Source: Bifidobacterium rousetti
Lineage (GTDB): Bacteria > Actinomycetota > Actinomycetes > Actinomycetales > Bifidobacteriaceae
Reading direction: 5' to 3'
DNA: 64,000 nucleotides
Assembly: GCF_008698235.1 (NCBI RefSeq)
Contig: NZ_PEBH01000008.1
Location: 56,531-120,530 of the forward strand
Below the pieces are notes generated by a model. The model saw only the letters and a list, made by a program, of their open reading frames with translations. It did no database searches and was not told the origin of the DNA. Position 1 is the stretch's first letter. Each line of letters opens with the position of its first letter. The position numbers were made by a program, and so were the translations under genes. Positions 40,005 to 49,896 of this stretch are shown in pieces.

Positions 40005-40103
40005 ACGATTGTCTTCTTCGATATGTTCGGCTGCGGGGTGGTCGATTGTGAAAGATGTGCGAAAAGGGAATTTCTGTCATCATCCTGATATACGATCGTC
40101 CCT

Positions 40104-41438
40104 ATGAGTGAAGTGTTTGAGCATGAGGACATCGACGACACCGGTGAGGCCGGGGAGCTGATCGCCAGGCTGCGGGAGGGCATGACCCGACGCCAGTTGG
40201 CTGAATCGTTGGGCCTGTCCACGTCGACCGTGGAACGATGGGAGACCGGCAAGGCCAAGTGCAAGAAGGCGTACGTCGCCGGCCTCAAGGAACTGTACTA
40301 CGGGACCACACATGAGACGGGCAAGGATTTCCGCACCGTCGACCTGTTCGCGGGCATCGGCGGCATCCGCCGCGGGTTCGCCACGGCCGGCGGGCACGCG
40401 GTGTTCGCGTCCGAATGGAACGAGTACTCGTCGCGCACCTACCGGACGAACTACGGGTTCGCCGAGACCGTGACGGGCGACATCACCAAGGTCGACGCCG
40501 GGGACATCCCGGACTGCGACGTGGTGCTCGCCGGCTTCCCCTGCCAGCCGTTCAGTCTCGCCGGCGTCTCGAAGAAACGCAGCCTCGGGCGGGAGACCGG
40601 GTTCCGCGACAAGACGCAGGGCACCCTGTTCTTCGACGTGGCGCGCATCATCGCCGCCAAACGGCCCGCCGCGTTCCTGTTGGAGAACGTGAAGAACCTC
40701 ACCAGCCACGACCGGGGGCGCACGTTCAAGGTCATCCTCGACACGCTGCAGCACGAGCTCGGCTACGAGGTGCATTGGAAGGTCATCGACGGCCAGCATT
40801 TCGTGCCCCAGCATCGCGAACGCATCTACATCGTCGGCTTCCGTTCCGCAACCGACTTCACGTGGGACGACCTGAGATACCCGGACCGCCAGCCCGTGCT
40901 GGCCGACATCCTGCACAGGACCGACGGCACCGAACCCTACCTGCCGTGGGACGGCGACAAGTATTTCGACTTCGAACACCGGAAAGTCCAGGACAAGTAC
41001 ACGCTCACCCCTCGCCTGTGGCAGTATCTGCAGGACTACAGGAGGAAGCACGAGGCATTGGGCCACGGGTTCGGCTACGGTCTGGTCACCCCGGACATGG
41101 TGTCGCGCACCCTGTCCGCCCGGTATCACAAGGACGGCAGCGAGATCCTCGTCGCCCAGGACGGGCAGCGGCCCCGCAGGCTCACGCCGCGCGAATGCGC
41201 GCGCCTCATGGGCTATCCGGATGACTTCCGCATCCCCGTGTCGGACACGCAGGCCTACCGGCAGTTCGGCAATTCGGTGGTCGTGCCCGCCGTCGCCGAG
41301 GTCGCGCGCATCATGCGCCCGCACATACTCAAGGTCATGGCCCAGGCCGACCAGGGCGTCCTGTCGGACGACTCCACGTCCGCGGACGACATCGACAAGG
41401 CGCGTGAGCTGGCCGTCGCCGGCGCGGGCGAGGACTGA
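40104..41438 (+). CDS. HTH-fused C5-cytosine methyltransferase of an EcoRII-like system
   Basis: 444 aa. Residues about 15-60 are an XRE-like helix-turn-helix ([27 protein letters not shown]). Motif I is [13 protein letters not shown], motif [13 protein letters not shown] with catalytic Cys147, motif VI ENVKNL, motif VIII QHRERIY, motif X QFGNSVV. Methylases such as M.SsoII also use an N-terminal HTH to repress their own gene and control the nuclease. No ribosome site is seen; a TATAC-like -10 at 40089 ends about 10 nt before the ATG, so the mRNA may be leaderless. The EcoRII-like nuclease gene follows after 45 nt. Confidence 0.9.
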   Translation: MSEVFEHEDIDDTGEAGELIARLREGMTRRQLAESLGLSTSTVERWETGKAKCKKAYVAGLKELYYGTTHETGKDFRTVDLFAGIGGIRRGFATAGGHAVFASEWNEYSSRTYRTNYGFAETVTGDITKVDAGDIPDCDVVLAGFPCQPFSLAGVSKKRSLGRETGFRDKTQGTLFFDVARIIAAKRPAAFLLENVKNLTSHDRGRTFKVILDTLQHELGYEVHWKVIDGQHFVPQHRERIYIVGFRSATDFTWDDLRYPDRQPVLADILHRTDGTEPYLPWDGDKYFDFEHRKVQDKYTLTPRLWQYLQDYRRKHEALGHGFGYGLVTPDMVSRTLSARYHKDGSEILVAQDGQRPRRLTPRECARLMGYPDDFRIPVSDTQAYRQFGNSVVVPAVAEVARIMRPHILKVMAQADQGVLSDDSTSADDIDKARELAVAGAGED

Positions 41439-41483
41439 ACCGCCGGGGGAGGCGGCCCCCTGTCCGTGGGATAATCGGGAGGC

Positions 41484-42701
41484 ATGGACGTTGAAACACC
41501 CAGCCTCTTCGACCCCGTGGAGCCGGGGCCTGACGCGCGGGACGCGATCCGGGCCGTCGCGCACGCGCGGGTCGCGTACTGCAAGTTCCTGTCCGCCAAC
41601 GACACCGGCCTGACCGGCGCCCACCAGTCCGGCCTGTACATCGCGAAGGACTCGTACCGGCTCCTGTTCGACACGCCCGGCATGAAAGGCGAAAACAAGA
41701 GCCGCGAGGTCCGGTTCACGTGGCCGGGCGGGTTGGAGACGCCCGCACGGTTCATCTGGTACGGGTCGAAAAGCCGCAGCGAATACCGGATCACCCGGTT
41801 CGGGCGAGGCTTCCCGTACCTGAAACCGGAGCTCACGGGATCGCTCATGGTCATCGTCAAGGACGATCCGGAATCCTACCGGGGATGGGTGCTCGACAAC
41901 GGCATGGACATCGACGCGTTTCTCGACGCGTTCGCGCTCGGCCCCACCGAGACCGGCCATCTCATCGACACGAACATGATGGCGCCGGAGACGTTGGAGC
42001 GTGAGGCGATCCTCGAACAGGTCGAGGCGTTCGGCGGCGACTTCCCCGCCTCAGACCTCGTCTCACGGGCGGCGCGCGTGATCGACGAGAAGGTCAGGGA
42101 CCATGGGGAGCGGGTCAGGACCGATCCGGACGGCAAGCTCGTCGCATGGACCGAAACCGAGTACGCGTTGTTCCGCGCCATCGAACACGCGCACTACGAC
42201 AAGGCGATCCACACCGGGTTCGACAGTCTCGACGGGTTCCTTGATCTCGCCAACACCGTGTTGAACCGCAGGAAAAGCCGTGCGGGCAAGAGCCTCGAGA
42301 ACCAGCTTGCCGCCGTGTTCGACGGCAACGACATCTCCTACACGCCGCAGGCGCGTACCGAGGGCAACCGGCGTCCGGATTTCATCTTCCCGTCCCAGGC
42401 CGCCTACCATGACCCCATGTTCCGGGTGGAGGGGCTTACGTCGTTGGCGGCGAAAACGACCTGCAAGGACCGGTGGCGGCAGATCCTCGTCGAGGCGGAA
42501 CGGCTCAAGGGCGGGCGCATCTACCTGTGCACGCTGCAGCAGGGCATCAGCGAAACCCAGATGGACGAGATGGAGGACGAGAAGGTCACGCTCGTCGTGC
42601 CCAAACCGTACATCGGCGCCTACCCGCCGTCCAGGCGCGACCGCATCTGGACGCTCGGCACGTTCGTCGACTACGTCAAAGAGAAACAACAGGACCAGTG
42701 A
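41484..42701 (+). CDS. EcoRII-like Type II restriction endonuclease
   Basis: 405 aa; EcoRII is 404 aa. The N-terminal effector-binding-type domain contains YCKFLSANDTGLTGAHQSGLYI. The C-terminal catalytic domain has NRRKSRAGKSLENQLAAVFD, RRPDFIFP (Asp about 296) and LAAKTTCKDRWRQIL (Lys about 322), the EcoRII-C pattern. Family members cut at CC(W/N)GG-like sites and often need a second site as effector. GGGAGGC precedes the ATG. It pairs with the HTH-methylase upstream. The actual site is not known. Confidence 0.93.
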   Translation: MDVETPSLFDPVEPGPDARDAIRAVAHARVAYCKFLSANDTGLTGAHQSGLYIAKDSYRLLFDTPGMKGENKSREVRFTWPGGLETPARFIWYGSKSRSEYRITRFGRGFPYLKPELTGSLMVIVKDDPESYRGWVLDNGMDIDAFLDAFALGPTETGHLIDTNMMAPETLEREAILEQVEAFGGDFPASDLVSRAARVIDEKVRDHGERVRTDPDGKLVAWTETEYALFRAIEHAHYDKAIHTGFDSLDGFLDLANTVLNRRKSRAGKSLENQLAAVFDGNDISYTPQARTEGNRRPDFIFPSQAAYHDPMFRVEGLTSLAAKTTCKDRWRQILVEAERLKGGRIYLCTLQQGISETQMDEMEDEKVTLVVPKPYIGAYPPSRRDRIWTLGTFVDYVKEKQQDQ

Positions 42702-42751
42702 CCCGACGGTTCCGACAAGACCGCAGGACACGGGGAAAGGAGCGTGGAATC

Positions 42752-43384
42752 ATGCTGTGGGATCTGGGGGAAAAGCTGCTCACGCTGATCTGGGTGTCGT
42801 CGTTCGTGCTCGTCGCCTTCGGTCCGCTGGTGGCCATTCAGTGTTGGATCAAATATCAGAACAGGAAGGGCGATCTGATTGAAACCCGGAACCGGTTCCT
42901 GCGGGCGGTGAACGAATGGGACCGGGCGGGTGAGCGGGACGCCATGTGGCGCAGGTTCCTGACGGGTGCCGCCGACCGTGGCGACCGGCTGGTGTATGTG
43001 CGGTCCGCCTATCAGATGGCCGTGTCCGGTACGAAGTGCATGACCGAATCCTACTGGGCCGACAACAACCGCCTTGGGGATGACGGGCTGCCCACGCTGA
43101 CGCCGGACCTGTCGGTCAGGAAGGATCAGGACACGTGGTTCCGTGACCGCAGAGTGTCGGCGGGATGCTGGTATGCGGTGCCGCGGGATGGCATGCGCGT
43201 GGCCTACGGGCCGCACAACGGGATCCGGGACGTGCTGTATGTCAACCAGGTGTCCGACTGGGTGAACGACACGTGCCGGGATTGGCATGGGCGGGTCCTC
43301 CAAGGCTTGGGGCCGCGTCCGCAGCCGTGGCAGTACGGGTTGAAACCGGATCTCAGCGGCATGCTGCCGAACGCGAGACGGTAG
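42752..43384 (+). CDS. Hypothetical single-pass membrane protein
   Basis: 210 aa. One N-terminal transmembrane helix (about 9-32, LIWVSSFVLVAFGPLVAIQCW), then a soluble region rich in Trp, Tyr, Arg and Asp. AAAGGAG precedes the ATG. It is 50 nt after the endonuclease gene and before a strong terminator, so it may be the last gene of that transcript. Unrecognised. Confidence 0.7.
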   Translation: MLWDLGEKLLTLIWVSSFVLVAFGPLVAIQCWIKYQNRKGDLIETRNRFLRAVNEWDRAGERDAMWRRFLTGAADRGDRLVYVRSAYQMAVSGTKCMTESYWADNNRLGDDGLPTLTPDLSVRKDQDTWFRDRRVSAGCWYAVPRDGMRVAYGPHNGIRDVLYVNQVSDWVNDTCRDWHGRVLQGLGPRPQPWQYGLKPDLSGMLPNARR

Positions 43385-43417
43385 TCGCCGGCGCCTGATC
43401 CCGGCAGGGGAGACGTC

Positions 43418-43464
43418 AAACGGGGTGGGCCCCGGACCTGTATGGTCCGGGGCCCACCCCGTTT
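43418..43464. terminator. Bidirectional terminator
   Basis: A perfect 21-bp stem (43418-43438 with 43444-43464) and 5-nt loop. AAA at the left and TTT at the right end allow use in both directions. It lies between convergent genes ending at 43384 and 43486. Confidence 0.9.
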
Positions 43465-43485
43465 GCCTGTCGCATTGCCGTCGGG

Positions 43486-44061
43486 TTATTTGCCGGTGAC
43501 GGTGAGTCGGGCGAGGTGTTCGACGGTGATGGGTTTCGTGTTGAACGACGCGTTGACCCTGACCTTGGCCATGATGGCGTTCGAACTCGGGTCGAGCGCG
43601 AACGGGACGGTCACGGTCCCGGTCTCGCCCGGCTTGACCTCGACGGTCGTAGTACCGGTCTTGTATCCCTTGATCGGTGTGGCGGGTGTGTCGGCGCGTT
43701 CGATGGCCGTGTCGTTCACGTACGCGCGGATGGTGAGCAGCCTGTCGAAGATCGTGGTCTCCTTCGTGTTGTTCGTCCATCGCAGGGTCGCGAGCAGGTA
43801 CTGGTGGTCGGAGGTGATGTGGCTGCCGGTGAACTCGATGTGCGCGCCGGGCACGTCGCCCTTGTCGCGCAGGACCCGGATGGGGTCGCCGTTCGCGTTC
43901 ACGCTCTGCTGCCACGAGTCGTGGATCGCCAGGCCGGCCAGGATGATGACCATGACCGCGACGAGCGCGGCGATCAGCGTCCTGGCATGCCCGGTGATCC
44001 AGGTGAGGGCCGGGTTCGGAACCTTCCCGGCCTTGGGCGTGGTGTTCCTGTCTTCACTCAT
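43486..44061 (-). CDS. Membrane-anchored extracellular protein
   Basis: 191 aa. Cytoplasmic head, one transmembrane helix (about 32-50, LIAALVAVMVIILAGLAI), then an extracellular beta domain of the DUF4352/Ig-like sort (…IEFTGSHITSDHQYLLATLRWTNNTKETT…VEVKPGETGTVTVPFAL). ATG 44061 is preferred because AAGGAG lies about 11 nt upstream; a GTG at 44073 overlaps the adhesin's stop. It is co-transcribed with the giant adhesin. Confidence 0.75.
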   Translation of the reverse strand: MSEDRNTTPKAGKVPNPALTWITGHARTLIAALVAVMVIILAGLAIHDSWQQSVNANGDPIRVLRDKGDVPGAHIEFTGSHITSDHQYLLATLRWTNNTKETTIFDRLLTIRAYVNDTAIERADTPATPIKGYKTGTTTVEVKPGETGTVTVPFALDPSSNAIMAKVRVNASFNTKPITVEHLARLTVTGK

Positions 44062-44069
44062 TGGTGTGT

Positions 44070-47000
44070 TCACTCCTTAGTTTCGTCCTGACCGTCGTCC
44101 ATGCGGGTCGCGTCCGGCAGCGGGGTGGTGGGGGCGTCGCCGATCATGGTCTCGGGTTCGCCCGCACCCATGCCGTCCGTGGTCTTGCGGCCGCGCAGCC
44201 GGGCGAGGATGATGCCCGCCGCGGCCACGATCATCAGGGGCAGGGCCAGCAGGAGGGTGCGGACCGCGTCCATGCCGGTCTGGGACAGCTTGCCTCCGGA
44301 CAGGATGCCCTCGCCCTTGACGGGTTCGGTCTGGCCCTTGACGTGGCGGAACCGGTAGACGGCGGTGGTCTTCCCGTCGGGGCCGGTCACGGTCCATGTC
44401 TCCATATCGCCCTGGACGCTCCGGGTCGCGGTCCAGCCTTGGGGCAGCTTGTCGAACGTGACCTTCGCGTGTTCGCCGATGTCGATGGTCGCGTCCGGGC
44501 TGACGGTCACGGTCTTGCCGTCGATGGTGACGGTCATGCCGTTCAACTGGTCGAGGGACGTGGCGGGCAGGCGCTTGAAACGCCAGGTGGCGAGCAGGCC
44601 GCCGTCCGGGTCCTTGACGGTGACGGTCATGAGCCCGTCCTTCTCCACGGTGGACGCGGTCACGCCCTGGGGCAGGCCGGTGATGGTCGGCTGGCCGGTA
44701 TGCGGGATGTTCCACGTGCCGTCCATGGTCGGGTCGAACCCGTCGGGCGTGCGCCCGTCGAACCGGATGGTCGCATCCTTGAGATCGGTGCGCGACCAGG
44801 CGCGGTTCACCTGGTAGGTGATCGTGTACTTGCCGTCGGGGCTGGTCAGGGTCAGGCCCTCGCCCTTCCATCCCTCGGGGATTCCGGACAGCACGAGCTC
44901 GCCGGTCTTGCCGACCGTGTACGGGCCGGTCTTGGCCGGGTCGAACCCGGTGACGGGCTTGCCGTTGTCGATCAGGGTCACGTCCTTGAGGTCGGACGGG
45001 CCGTACGCGTTGGTGAACGTGAGCGTGACCTTGAGATCACCCTTGGTGAGGGTGACGGTCCAGCCGTGCCCCTGCGCCACGGTGGTCTGGTTCCATCCGG
45101 CGGGCAGTCCCTTGAGCTGCGGTTTGACACCGTCGGGCAGGGTCCACGACCCGTCCCGGGTGGCGTCGAAGCCGGGCACGGTGGCGTTGCCCACGGTCAC
45201 GTCCTTGAGCTCGTCCATGCTGGACGGGGCCGCTGCGGGCGTGAACGTGTACGTGACCTTCAACGACTTGTCGGGAGCGGTCAGCGTGAACCCGAGGCCC
45301 TGTGCGGCGGGCGTGCTGGTCCACCCCTGCGGCACCTTGTCGAGCGCGACCCGTGACGTGCCGAAGGGCACGGTGAACGTGCCGCCCCGGTAGTCGAAGC
45401 CGGTGACCGGCTTGCCGTCCGCGCTGGCGGTCACGCCCTTCAGGTCGTCGACCGTGTACGTGGGCTTGGGCGTTGCCGCGGGCGTGAACGTGTACGTGAC
45501 GGTCACGCTCTTGTCGGGCGCGGTCAGCGTGAACCCGAGACCGTTGGCCAAGGGCGCGGTGCTCCAGCCGGCGGGGATGTTGTCCAGGTGGACGCCGGTC
45601 GTGCCGGCCGGCACGGTGAACGTGCCGCCCTTGTAGTCGAACTTGTCGACGGGCTTGCCGTCGGCGGTCGCGGTCACGTTCTTCAGGTCGTCGACCTTGT
45701 ACACGGGCTTCTCGGGGACGAACGTGTACGTGGCGGTGACCTTCTTGTCCGGCGAGGTTACGGTGAACCCGAGACCGGTCTCAAGCGGGGTGCTCGTCCA
45801 GTCCGCCGGCAGGTTGCCGAGCGTGACCTGCGTGGTACCCGAGGGCACGGTGAACGTGCCGCCCTTGTAGTCGAAGCCGGTGACCGGCTTGCCGTTCGCG
45901 CTGGCGGTCACGTTCTTCAGGTCGTCGACCTTGTACGTGGGCTTGGCCGGCGTGAACGTGTACGTGACGGTGATCTTCTTGTCCGGGCTGGTCAGGGTGA
46001 AACCGAGACCGTTCTCGAGCGGCGTGCTGGTCCAGTCGGACGGCACGTGACCGAGTTCGACGCTCGTCGTGCCCGCAGGCACGGTGAACGTACCACCCCG
46101 GTAGTCGAAGCCTTCCACCGGCTTGCCGTCGACGGTCGCGGTCACGTTCTTCAGGTCGTCGACCGAATGGTCGACGGGCTTCGGGTTGAACGTGTACGAC
46201 ACGGTCACGCTCTTGTCCGGCGAGGTCACGGTGATGATGGTGCCGCCCTCCTCGGTCTTCTGACTGTTGTCGGTGGACCATCCCTCGGGGATGTGGTCGA
46301 GGCGGATCCGCGAACCGTTGGGCACGGTGAACACGCCGCCCTTGTAATCGAACCCGTCCACAGGCGTGTCGCCGGCGGTCGCGGTCACGTTCTTCAGATC
46401 ATCGACCGAATACGTGGGCGCCTTGGGTTCGAACCGGTAGGTGACGGTGACCTTCTTGTCGTGACTGGTGAGTGTGAACCCGAGACCCGGATCCAACCGG
46501 GTGCTGGTCCACCCTTCGGGCACGTCCTTCAACGTGATCGAATTGGTGCCGGACGGCACCTGGAACGTGCCGCCCTTGACCGGGTCGAACCCCTGGACCT
46601 GCTTGTCGCCGACCCACGCGGTCACGTTCTTGAGCTCATCCGCGGACGCGGGCGGCAGCTGCCGGTCGAGCTTGTACACGACGACGACCTTCTTATCAGG
46701 AGAAGTCACGGTCCACCCGTCCGTGTTCTCCTGGATGTCCCAGCCGACCGGCACGCCGGCCAGTTGCAGGGTCGCGGTCGACGGCACGGTGAACGTGCCG
46801 CCCTTGTAATCGAAGCCCTCCACGGGCTTGCCGTCCGCGCTCAGGGTCACGTTCTTCAGATCCTCGACCGAATAGGATTGCGTCGTGGAAGCGGGCTTGA
46901 ACGTGTAGCGGACCACGGTCTCGCCCTGACCGTTGACCATGTCGTAGATGAACCAGCCGTTCTGGTTCGGGACCGGCTGGTACGACCAGTCGGAGGGCAC

Positions 47001-49670
47001 GTTGTCGAGGTCCACGTTCAGCGTGTTCTCGGGGATCGCGAACGTGCCGCCCTTGACCGGGTCGAACCCGTCGACGGGCATGCCGTCCGCGTACGCGATC
47101 ACGTTCGTCAACGCGTTCGCCGTCCCGTCGCCCGGCTCAGGATCCGGGTTCGAGTTCTCGGGCGTGAACGTGTACGTGGCCATCTCGACCCCGTCCGGAC
47201 TGGACACCGTGAACCCGAGGCCCTTGGCCAACGGCTTGCTGGTCCACCCCTGGGGCAGGCCGTTGAGTTCGACCGTGGTGGTGCCTTCGGGCACGGTGAA
47301 CGTGCCGCCGTGATAGTCGAACCCGTCAACGGTCTTGCCGTCCGCGGTCGCCGACAATCCCTGGAGGTCGTCGAGCTTGTACTGGGGCTTGTTCTCCACG
47401 AACGTGTACGTGACCGTGATCTTCTTGTCCGGCGAGGTCACGGTGAACCCGAGACCATCCGCCAGCTTCGTATCAACCCAATCCTGAGGGATGCCGCCCC
47501 ACTTGATCGTCTTGGTGCCGGCCGGCACCTGGAACGTGCCGCCCTTGTAGTCGAAACCGGGCACGGGCTTGCCGTCCGCGGTGACGATGATGTCCTTCAA
47601 ATCGTCGATCGAATACGTCGGGTTCGGCTCCTTGAAATGATACGAGGCGCTCACCGACCCGTCGGGGCTGGTCAGACGGATGCCGTCATTGAGCTTCGTC
47701 ATGCTCCAGCCGGCCGGCATGCCGTACACCTCGAGCTTACCGGACGCGTCGTCCACGGTGAACGTGCCGCCCTTGTAGTCGAAACCGGGCACGTCCTTCC
47801 CGCCGAGCTTGACATTCACGTTCTTCAAGTCGTCGAGCGAATACGTGCGGGTGAACGTGTACGTAACCGTGTTCGTCCCGTCGGTCAACGTGAACGACAA
47901 CCCATCCTGGGTCTGCGCCTTCCACGAGCTGGGGATGCCGTCGAGCGTGACCGTCCCGGTCATGCCGGCCGGCAGTTTGAACGTGCCGCCCTTGACCGGG
48001 TCGAACCCGGGCACCGGCTTGCCGTCGACCTTCGCGGTGACCGTGCTCAACGCTTGCAACGGGTCGGCGGCCGCGCCGGTCAGGGTCACGGTCATCGTGC
48101 TGCCCGCGTCCTGTGGCACGTCGGCGACCGCGGTCACGGTCGTGTCATGGCCCTCGCCCGTATACGTCACGGTGCTCGCGGTCTGCGCGGTACGCGTCAA
48201 CTGGTACGAGTCGAGCTTGCTGTTGTTCAGCACGCTCACGGTCAGCCTGTCCGGGATCGGCGTCCGGGACAGGACGGCCTTGCCCGACCACACGCCCGTC
48301 CCTGAATCCCGGGTCAACGGGTAGATCAAGCCGTTCACGGTCACGGTACGAGCCTCGACCATGACCTTCTTCGACTGACCCATGTCGACGCTCGCATCCG
48401 CGGACCGGTACGCCCACAAGGTCGAATCCCAACGGGAGCCCGTCAACGGGTCGGCCATACCGGTCTCCATCGACGACGGATCCTTCAAACGGGGGATCGA
48501 CTCCTCGGCGGTCGCACGCGAACCATCCGGCTTCTGGTACACGGTGAACACCTTCAACTCCTGAGGCATGTCCGTGGACGTGACCGCGGGAATCGCGTCC
48601 GCGCCACCATGCGCGTCGGCCAGACGCCACGTGAACTTGTCCGGGGCGGTCAACTCGGCGAACCCGGTCGACTCCGGATACTTGCCGATCAGATCCGCCG
48701 GCGCCTTCTCCGCGCCCGCCCAACCAGGCACGATCAACGTACGCGTCGCGACCGGCGTATCAAACGTGAACGTACGCGAATACTTGCCATCACCACTCGT
48801 ATACGTGAACTCACGCCGATACAAGGTACGCTTCGACGTCATCGTCCACCCGTCAGGCACACCATCCATCGTGTAGTCGCCGCCACGATCCGCCTTATAA
48901 TCCGCGGTCAGATACGAGAACCCGGACACTGGCTTGCCGTCACGGTACGCCTTCACGCCGGCCAGATTGCCCAAGCCGGGTTCCGCGACCGTCGCGCCCA
49001 TGAACGTGTAATCCTTCGACGCGACCGACGTGTCACCATCCTTGGCCTTGAACGTGACGTTCGCGAACGGAATACCGTTATACTCCGTGTTACTCACCGT
49101 CACGGTCCAACCGCGCGGGATCGCGCCGAACCGGATCCGCGCACCGTTCGGATACTCCTTGCGCATGTCGTACGACGTCTTCTCCAACGGCTTCCAACCA
49201 TTCCACACCTTGTCGTCCACCGTCACCAACGTCGACTTCAACTGGTCCTGGTTCAACGAGTAGGTGCGGACTTTGAATGTGTAGGTGATGATCTTGGTGC
49301 CGTCGGGGGCGATGAGGTCGACGTGCACGTCACCGTCGGAGTAGAGCTTCTGACTCCATCCGGCGGGGATGCCGGACTGGATGCCGGCATGCGTGTCGCC
49401 GTCGGGCATGTACCAGGGGCCGGGGTTCCTGTAGTCGAACCCGTCGAAATGGTAGATCTTGTCCATGTTCGGACCGCTGTAATACTCATAGAACGGCACG
49501 ATATTCCTCAGATCATCGATGCTGTACTTCGACTGCGTCACGGCGGCAGCCGTCACATTGGATTGCGGCGTTGACGTGGCTGCTGTCGCCGGTGTGACGG
49601 CCATGGCGGCGGTCATGCAAATGGACAGCAGTCCTGCGGTCATGACCACAGGGAACCGTTTCCCGATCAT
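44070..49670 (-). CDS. Giant repeat adhesin with LSQTG wall anchor
   Basis: 1,866 aa. Signal peptide (MIGKRFPVVMTAGLLSICMTAAMAVTPATA). After about 550 residues it contains about 17 copies of an approximately 85-aa module (consensus DDLKNVTATADGKPVDGFDYKGGTF… GLGFTLTSPDKKVTVTYTF). C-terminal LSQTG, a hydrophobic helix and RLRGRK form a sorting signal, followed by a long acidic tail. It is predicted to be an adhesin covalently linked to peptidoglycan by sortase. The repeats favour length change by recombination. GAGGAG is very close to the ATG. Confidence 0.9.
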   Translation of the reverse strand: MIGKRFPVVMTAGLLSICMTAAMAVTPATAATSTPQSNVTAAAVTQSKYSIDDLRNIVPFYEYYSGPNMDKIYHFDGFDYRNPGPWYMPDGDTHAGIQSGIPAGWSQKLYSDGDVHVDLIAPDGTKIITYTFKVRTYSLNQDQLKSTLVTVDDKVWNGWKPLEKTSYDMRKEYPNGARIRFGAIPRGWTVTVSNTEYNGIPFANVTFKAKDGDTSVASKDYTFMGATVAEPGLGNLAGVKAYRDGKPVSGFSYLTADYKADRGGDYTMDGVPDGWTMTSKRTLYRREFTYTSGDGKYSRTFTFDTPVATRTLIVPGWAGAEKAPADLIGKYPESTGFAELTAPDKFTWRLADAHGGADAIPAVTSTDMPQELKVFTVYQKPDGSRATAEESIPRLKDPSSMETGMADPLTGSRWDSTLWAYRSADASVDMGQSKKVMVEARTVTVNGLIYPLTRDSGTGVWSGKAVLSRTPIPDRLTVSVLNNSKLDSYQLTRTAQTASTVTYTGEGHDTTVTAVADVPQDAGSTMTVTLTGAAADPLQALSTVTAKVDGKPVPGFDPVKGGTFKLPAGMTGTVTLDGIPSSWKAQTQDGLSFTLTDGTNTVTYTFTRTYSLDDLKNVNVKLGGKDVPGFDYKGGTFTVDDASGKLEVYGMPAGWSMTKLNDGIRLTSPDGSVSASYHFKEPNPTYSIDDLKDIIVTADGKPVPGFDYKGGTFQVPAGTKTIKWGGIPQDWVDTKLADGLGFTVTSPDKKITVTYTFVENKPQYKLDDLQGLSATADGKTVDGFDYHGGTFTVPEGTTTVELNGLPQGWTSKPLAKGLGFTVSSPDGVEMATYTFTPENSNPDPEPGDGTANALTNVIAYADGMPVDGFDPVKGGTFAIPENTLNVDLDNVPSDWSYQPVPNQNGWFIYDMVNGQGETVVRYTFKPASTTQSYSVEDLKNVTLSADGKPVEGFDYKGGTFTVPSTATLQLAGVPVGWDIQENTDGWTVTSPDKKVVVVYKLDRQLPPASADELKNVTAWVGDKQVQGFDPVKGGTFQVPSGTNSITLKDVPEGWTSTRLDPGLGFTLTSHDKKVTVTYRFEPKAPTYSVDDLKNVTATAGDTPVDGFDYKGGVFTVPNGSRIRLDHIPEGWSTDNSQKTEEGGTIITVTSPDKSVTVSYTFNPKPVDHSVDDLKNVTATVDGKPVEGFDYRGGTFTVPAGTTSVELGHVPSDWTSTPLENGLGFTLTSPDKKITVTYTFTPAKPTYKVDDLKNVTASANGKPVTGFDYKGGTFTVPSGTTQVTLGNLPADWTSTPLETGLGFTVTSPDKKVTATYTFVPEKPVYKVDDLKNVTATADGKPVDKFDYKGGTFTVPAGTTGVHLDNIPAGWSTAPLANGLGFTLTAPDKSVTVTYTFTPAATPKPTYTVDDLKGVTASADGKPVTGFDYRGGTFTVPFGTSRVALDKVPQGWTSTPAAQGLGFTLTAPDKSLKVTYTFTPAAAPSSMDELKDVTVGNATVPGFDATRDGSWTLPDGVKPQLKGLPAGWNQTTVAQGHGWTVTLTKGDLKVTLTFTNAYGPSDLKDVTLIDNGKPVTGFDPAKTGPYTVGKTGELVLSGIPEGWKGEGLTLTSPDGKYTITYQVNRAWSRTDLKDATIRFDGRTPDGFDPTMDGTWNIPHTGQPTITGLPQGVTASTVEKDGLMTVTVKDPDGGLLATWRFKRLPATSLDQLNGMTVTIDGKTVTVSPDATIDIGEHAKVTFDKLPQGWTATRSVQGDMETWTVTGPDGKTTAVYRFRHVKGQTEPVKGEGILSGGKLSQTGMDAVRTLLLALPLMIVAAAGIILARLRGRKTTDGMGAGEPETMIGDAPTTPLPDATRMDDGQDETKE

Positions 49671-49764
49671 TCTCCTCGTTGTTCCTTCCCCCACCCGTAT
49701 GAACGCTCGTCTTGTCTGAGGTGTCGAGGGTGGAAAGCCGATCGGACACGCCTCGTCCGGGACC

Positions 49765-49806
49765 CGCTCCCGGTATCGGACGAAACCGATGTCGATACCG
49801 GGAGCG
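49765..49806. promoter_or_regulatory. 14-bp inverted repeat upstream of the giant adhesin
   Basis: CGCTCCCGGTATCG (49765-49778) and its exact complement (49793-49806). It is 95 nt upstream of the adhesin start and contains the CGGTATCG/CGATACCG core found in other such motifs. Confidence 0.45.
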
Positions 49807-49880
49807 TGAGCCCGGATGGGTTGTATCCACCGTCCCGGGGCGGGACGGATTTCCATCACCGACACCCGCCCCGTGGGAAA

Positions 49881-49896
49881 CCGACACCGATACCGG
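49881..49896. promoter_or_regulatory. CCGACACCGATACCGG motif
   Basis: A near-copy of the motif at 33689-33704, upstream of the giant adhesin. The rest of 49671-50158 holds no gene; it carries these motifs and the LexA box. Confidence 0.35.

Noticed and set aside
39962-40288. N-terminal extension of the 69-aa small protein
   Set aside because: The extension crosses the AT-rich operator region and overlaps the divergent methylase gene; ATG 39961 has a ribosome site.
44070-48000. Periodic repeats suggestive of a satellite or CRISPR array
   Set aside because: The period is about 250 bp and codes in frame for the approximately 85-aa adhesin module.
45588-48305. 905-codon plus-strand ORF opposite the giant adhesin
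   Set aside because: It mirrors the adhesin repeats in antisense and has no start signals or domains.
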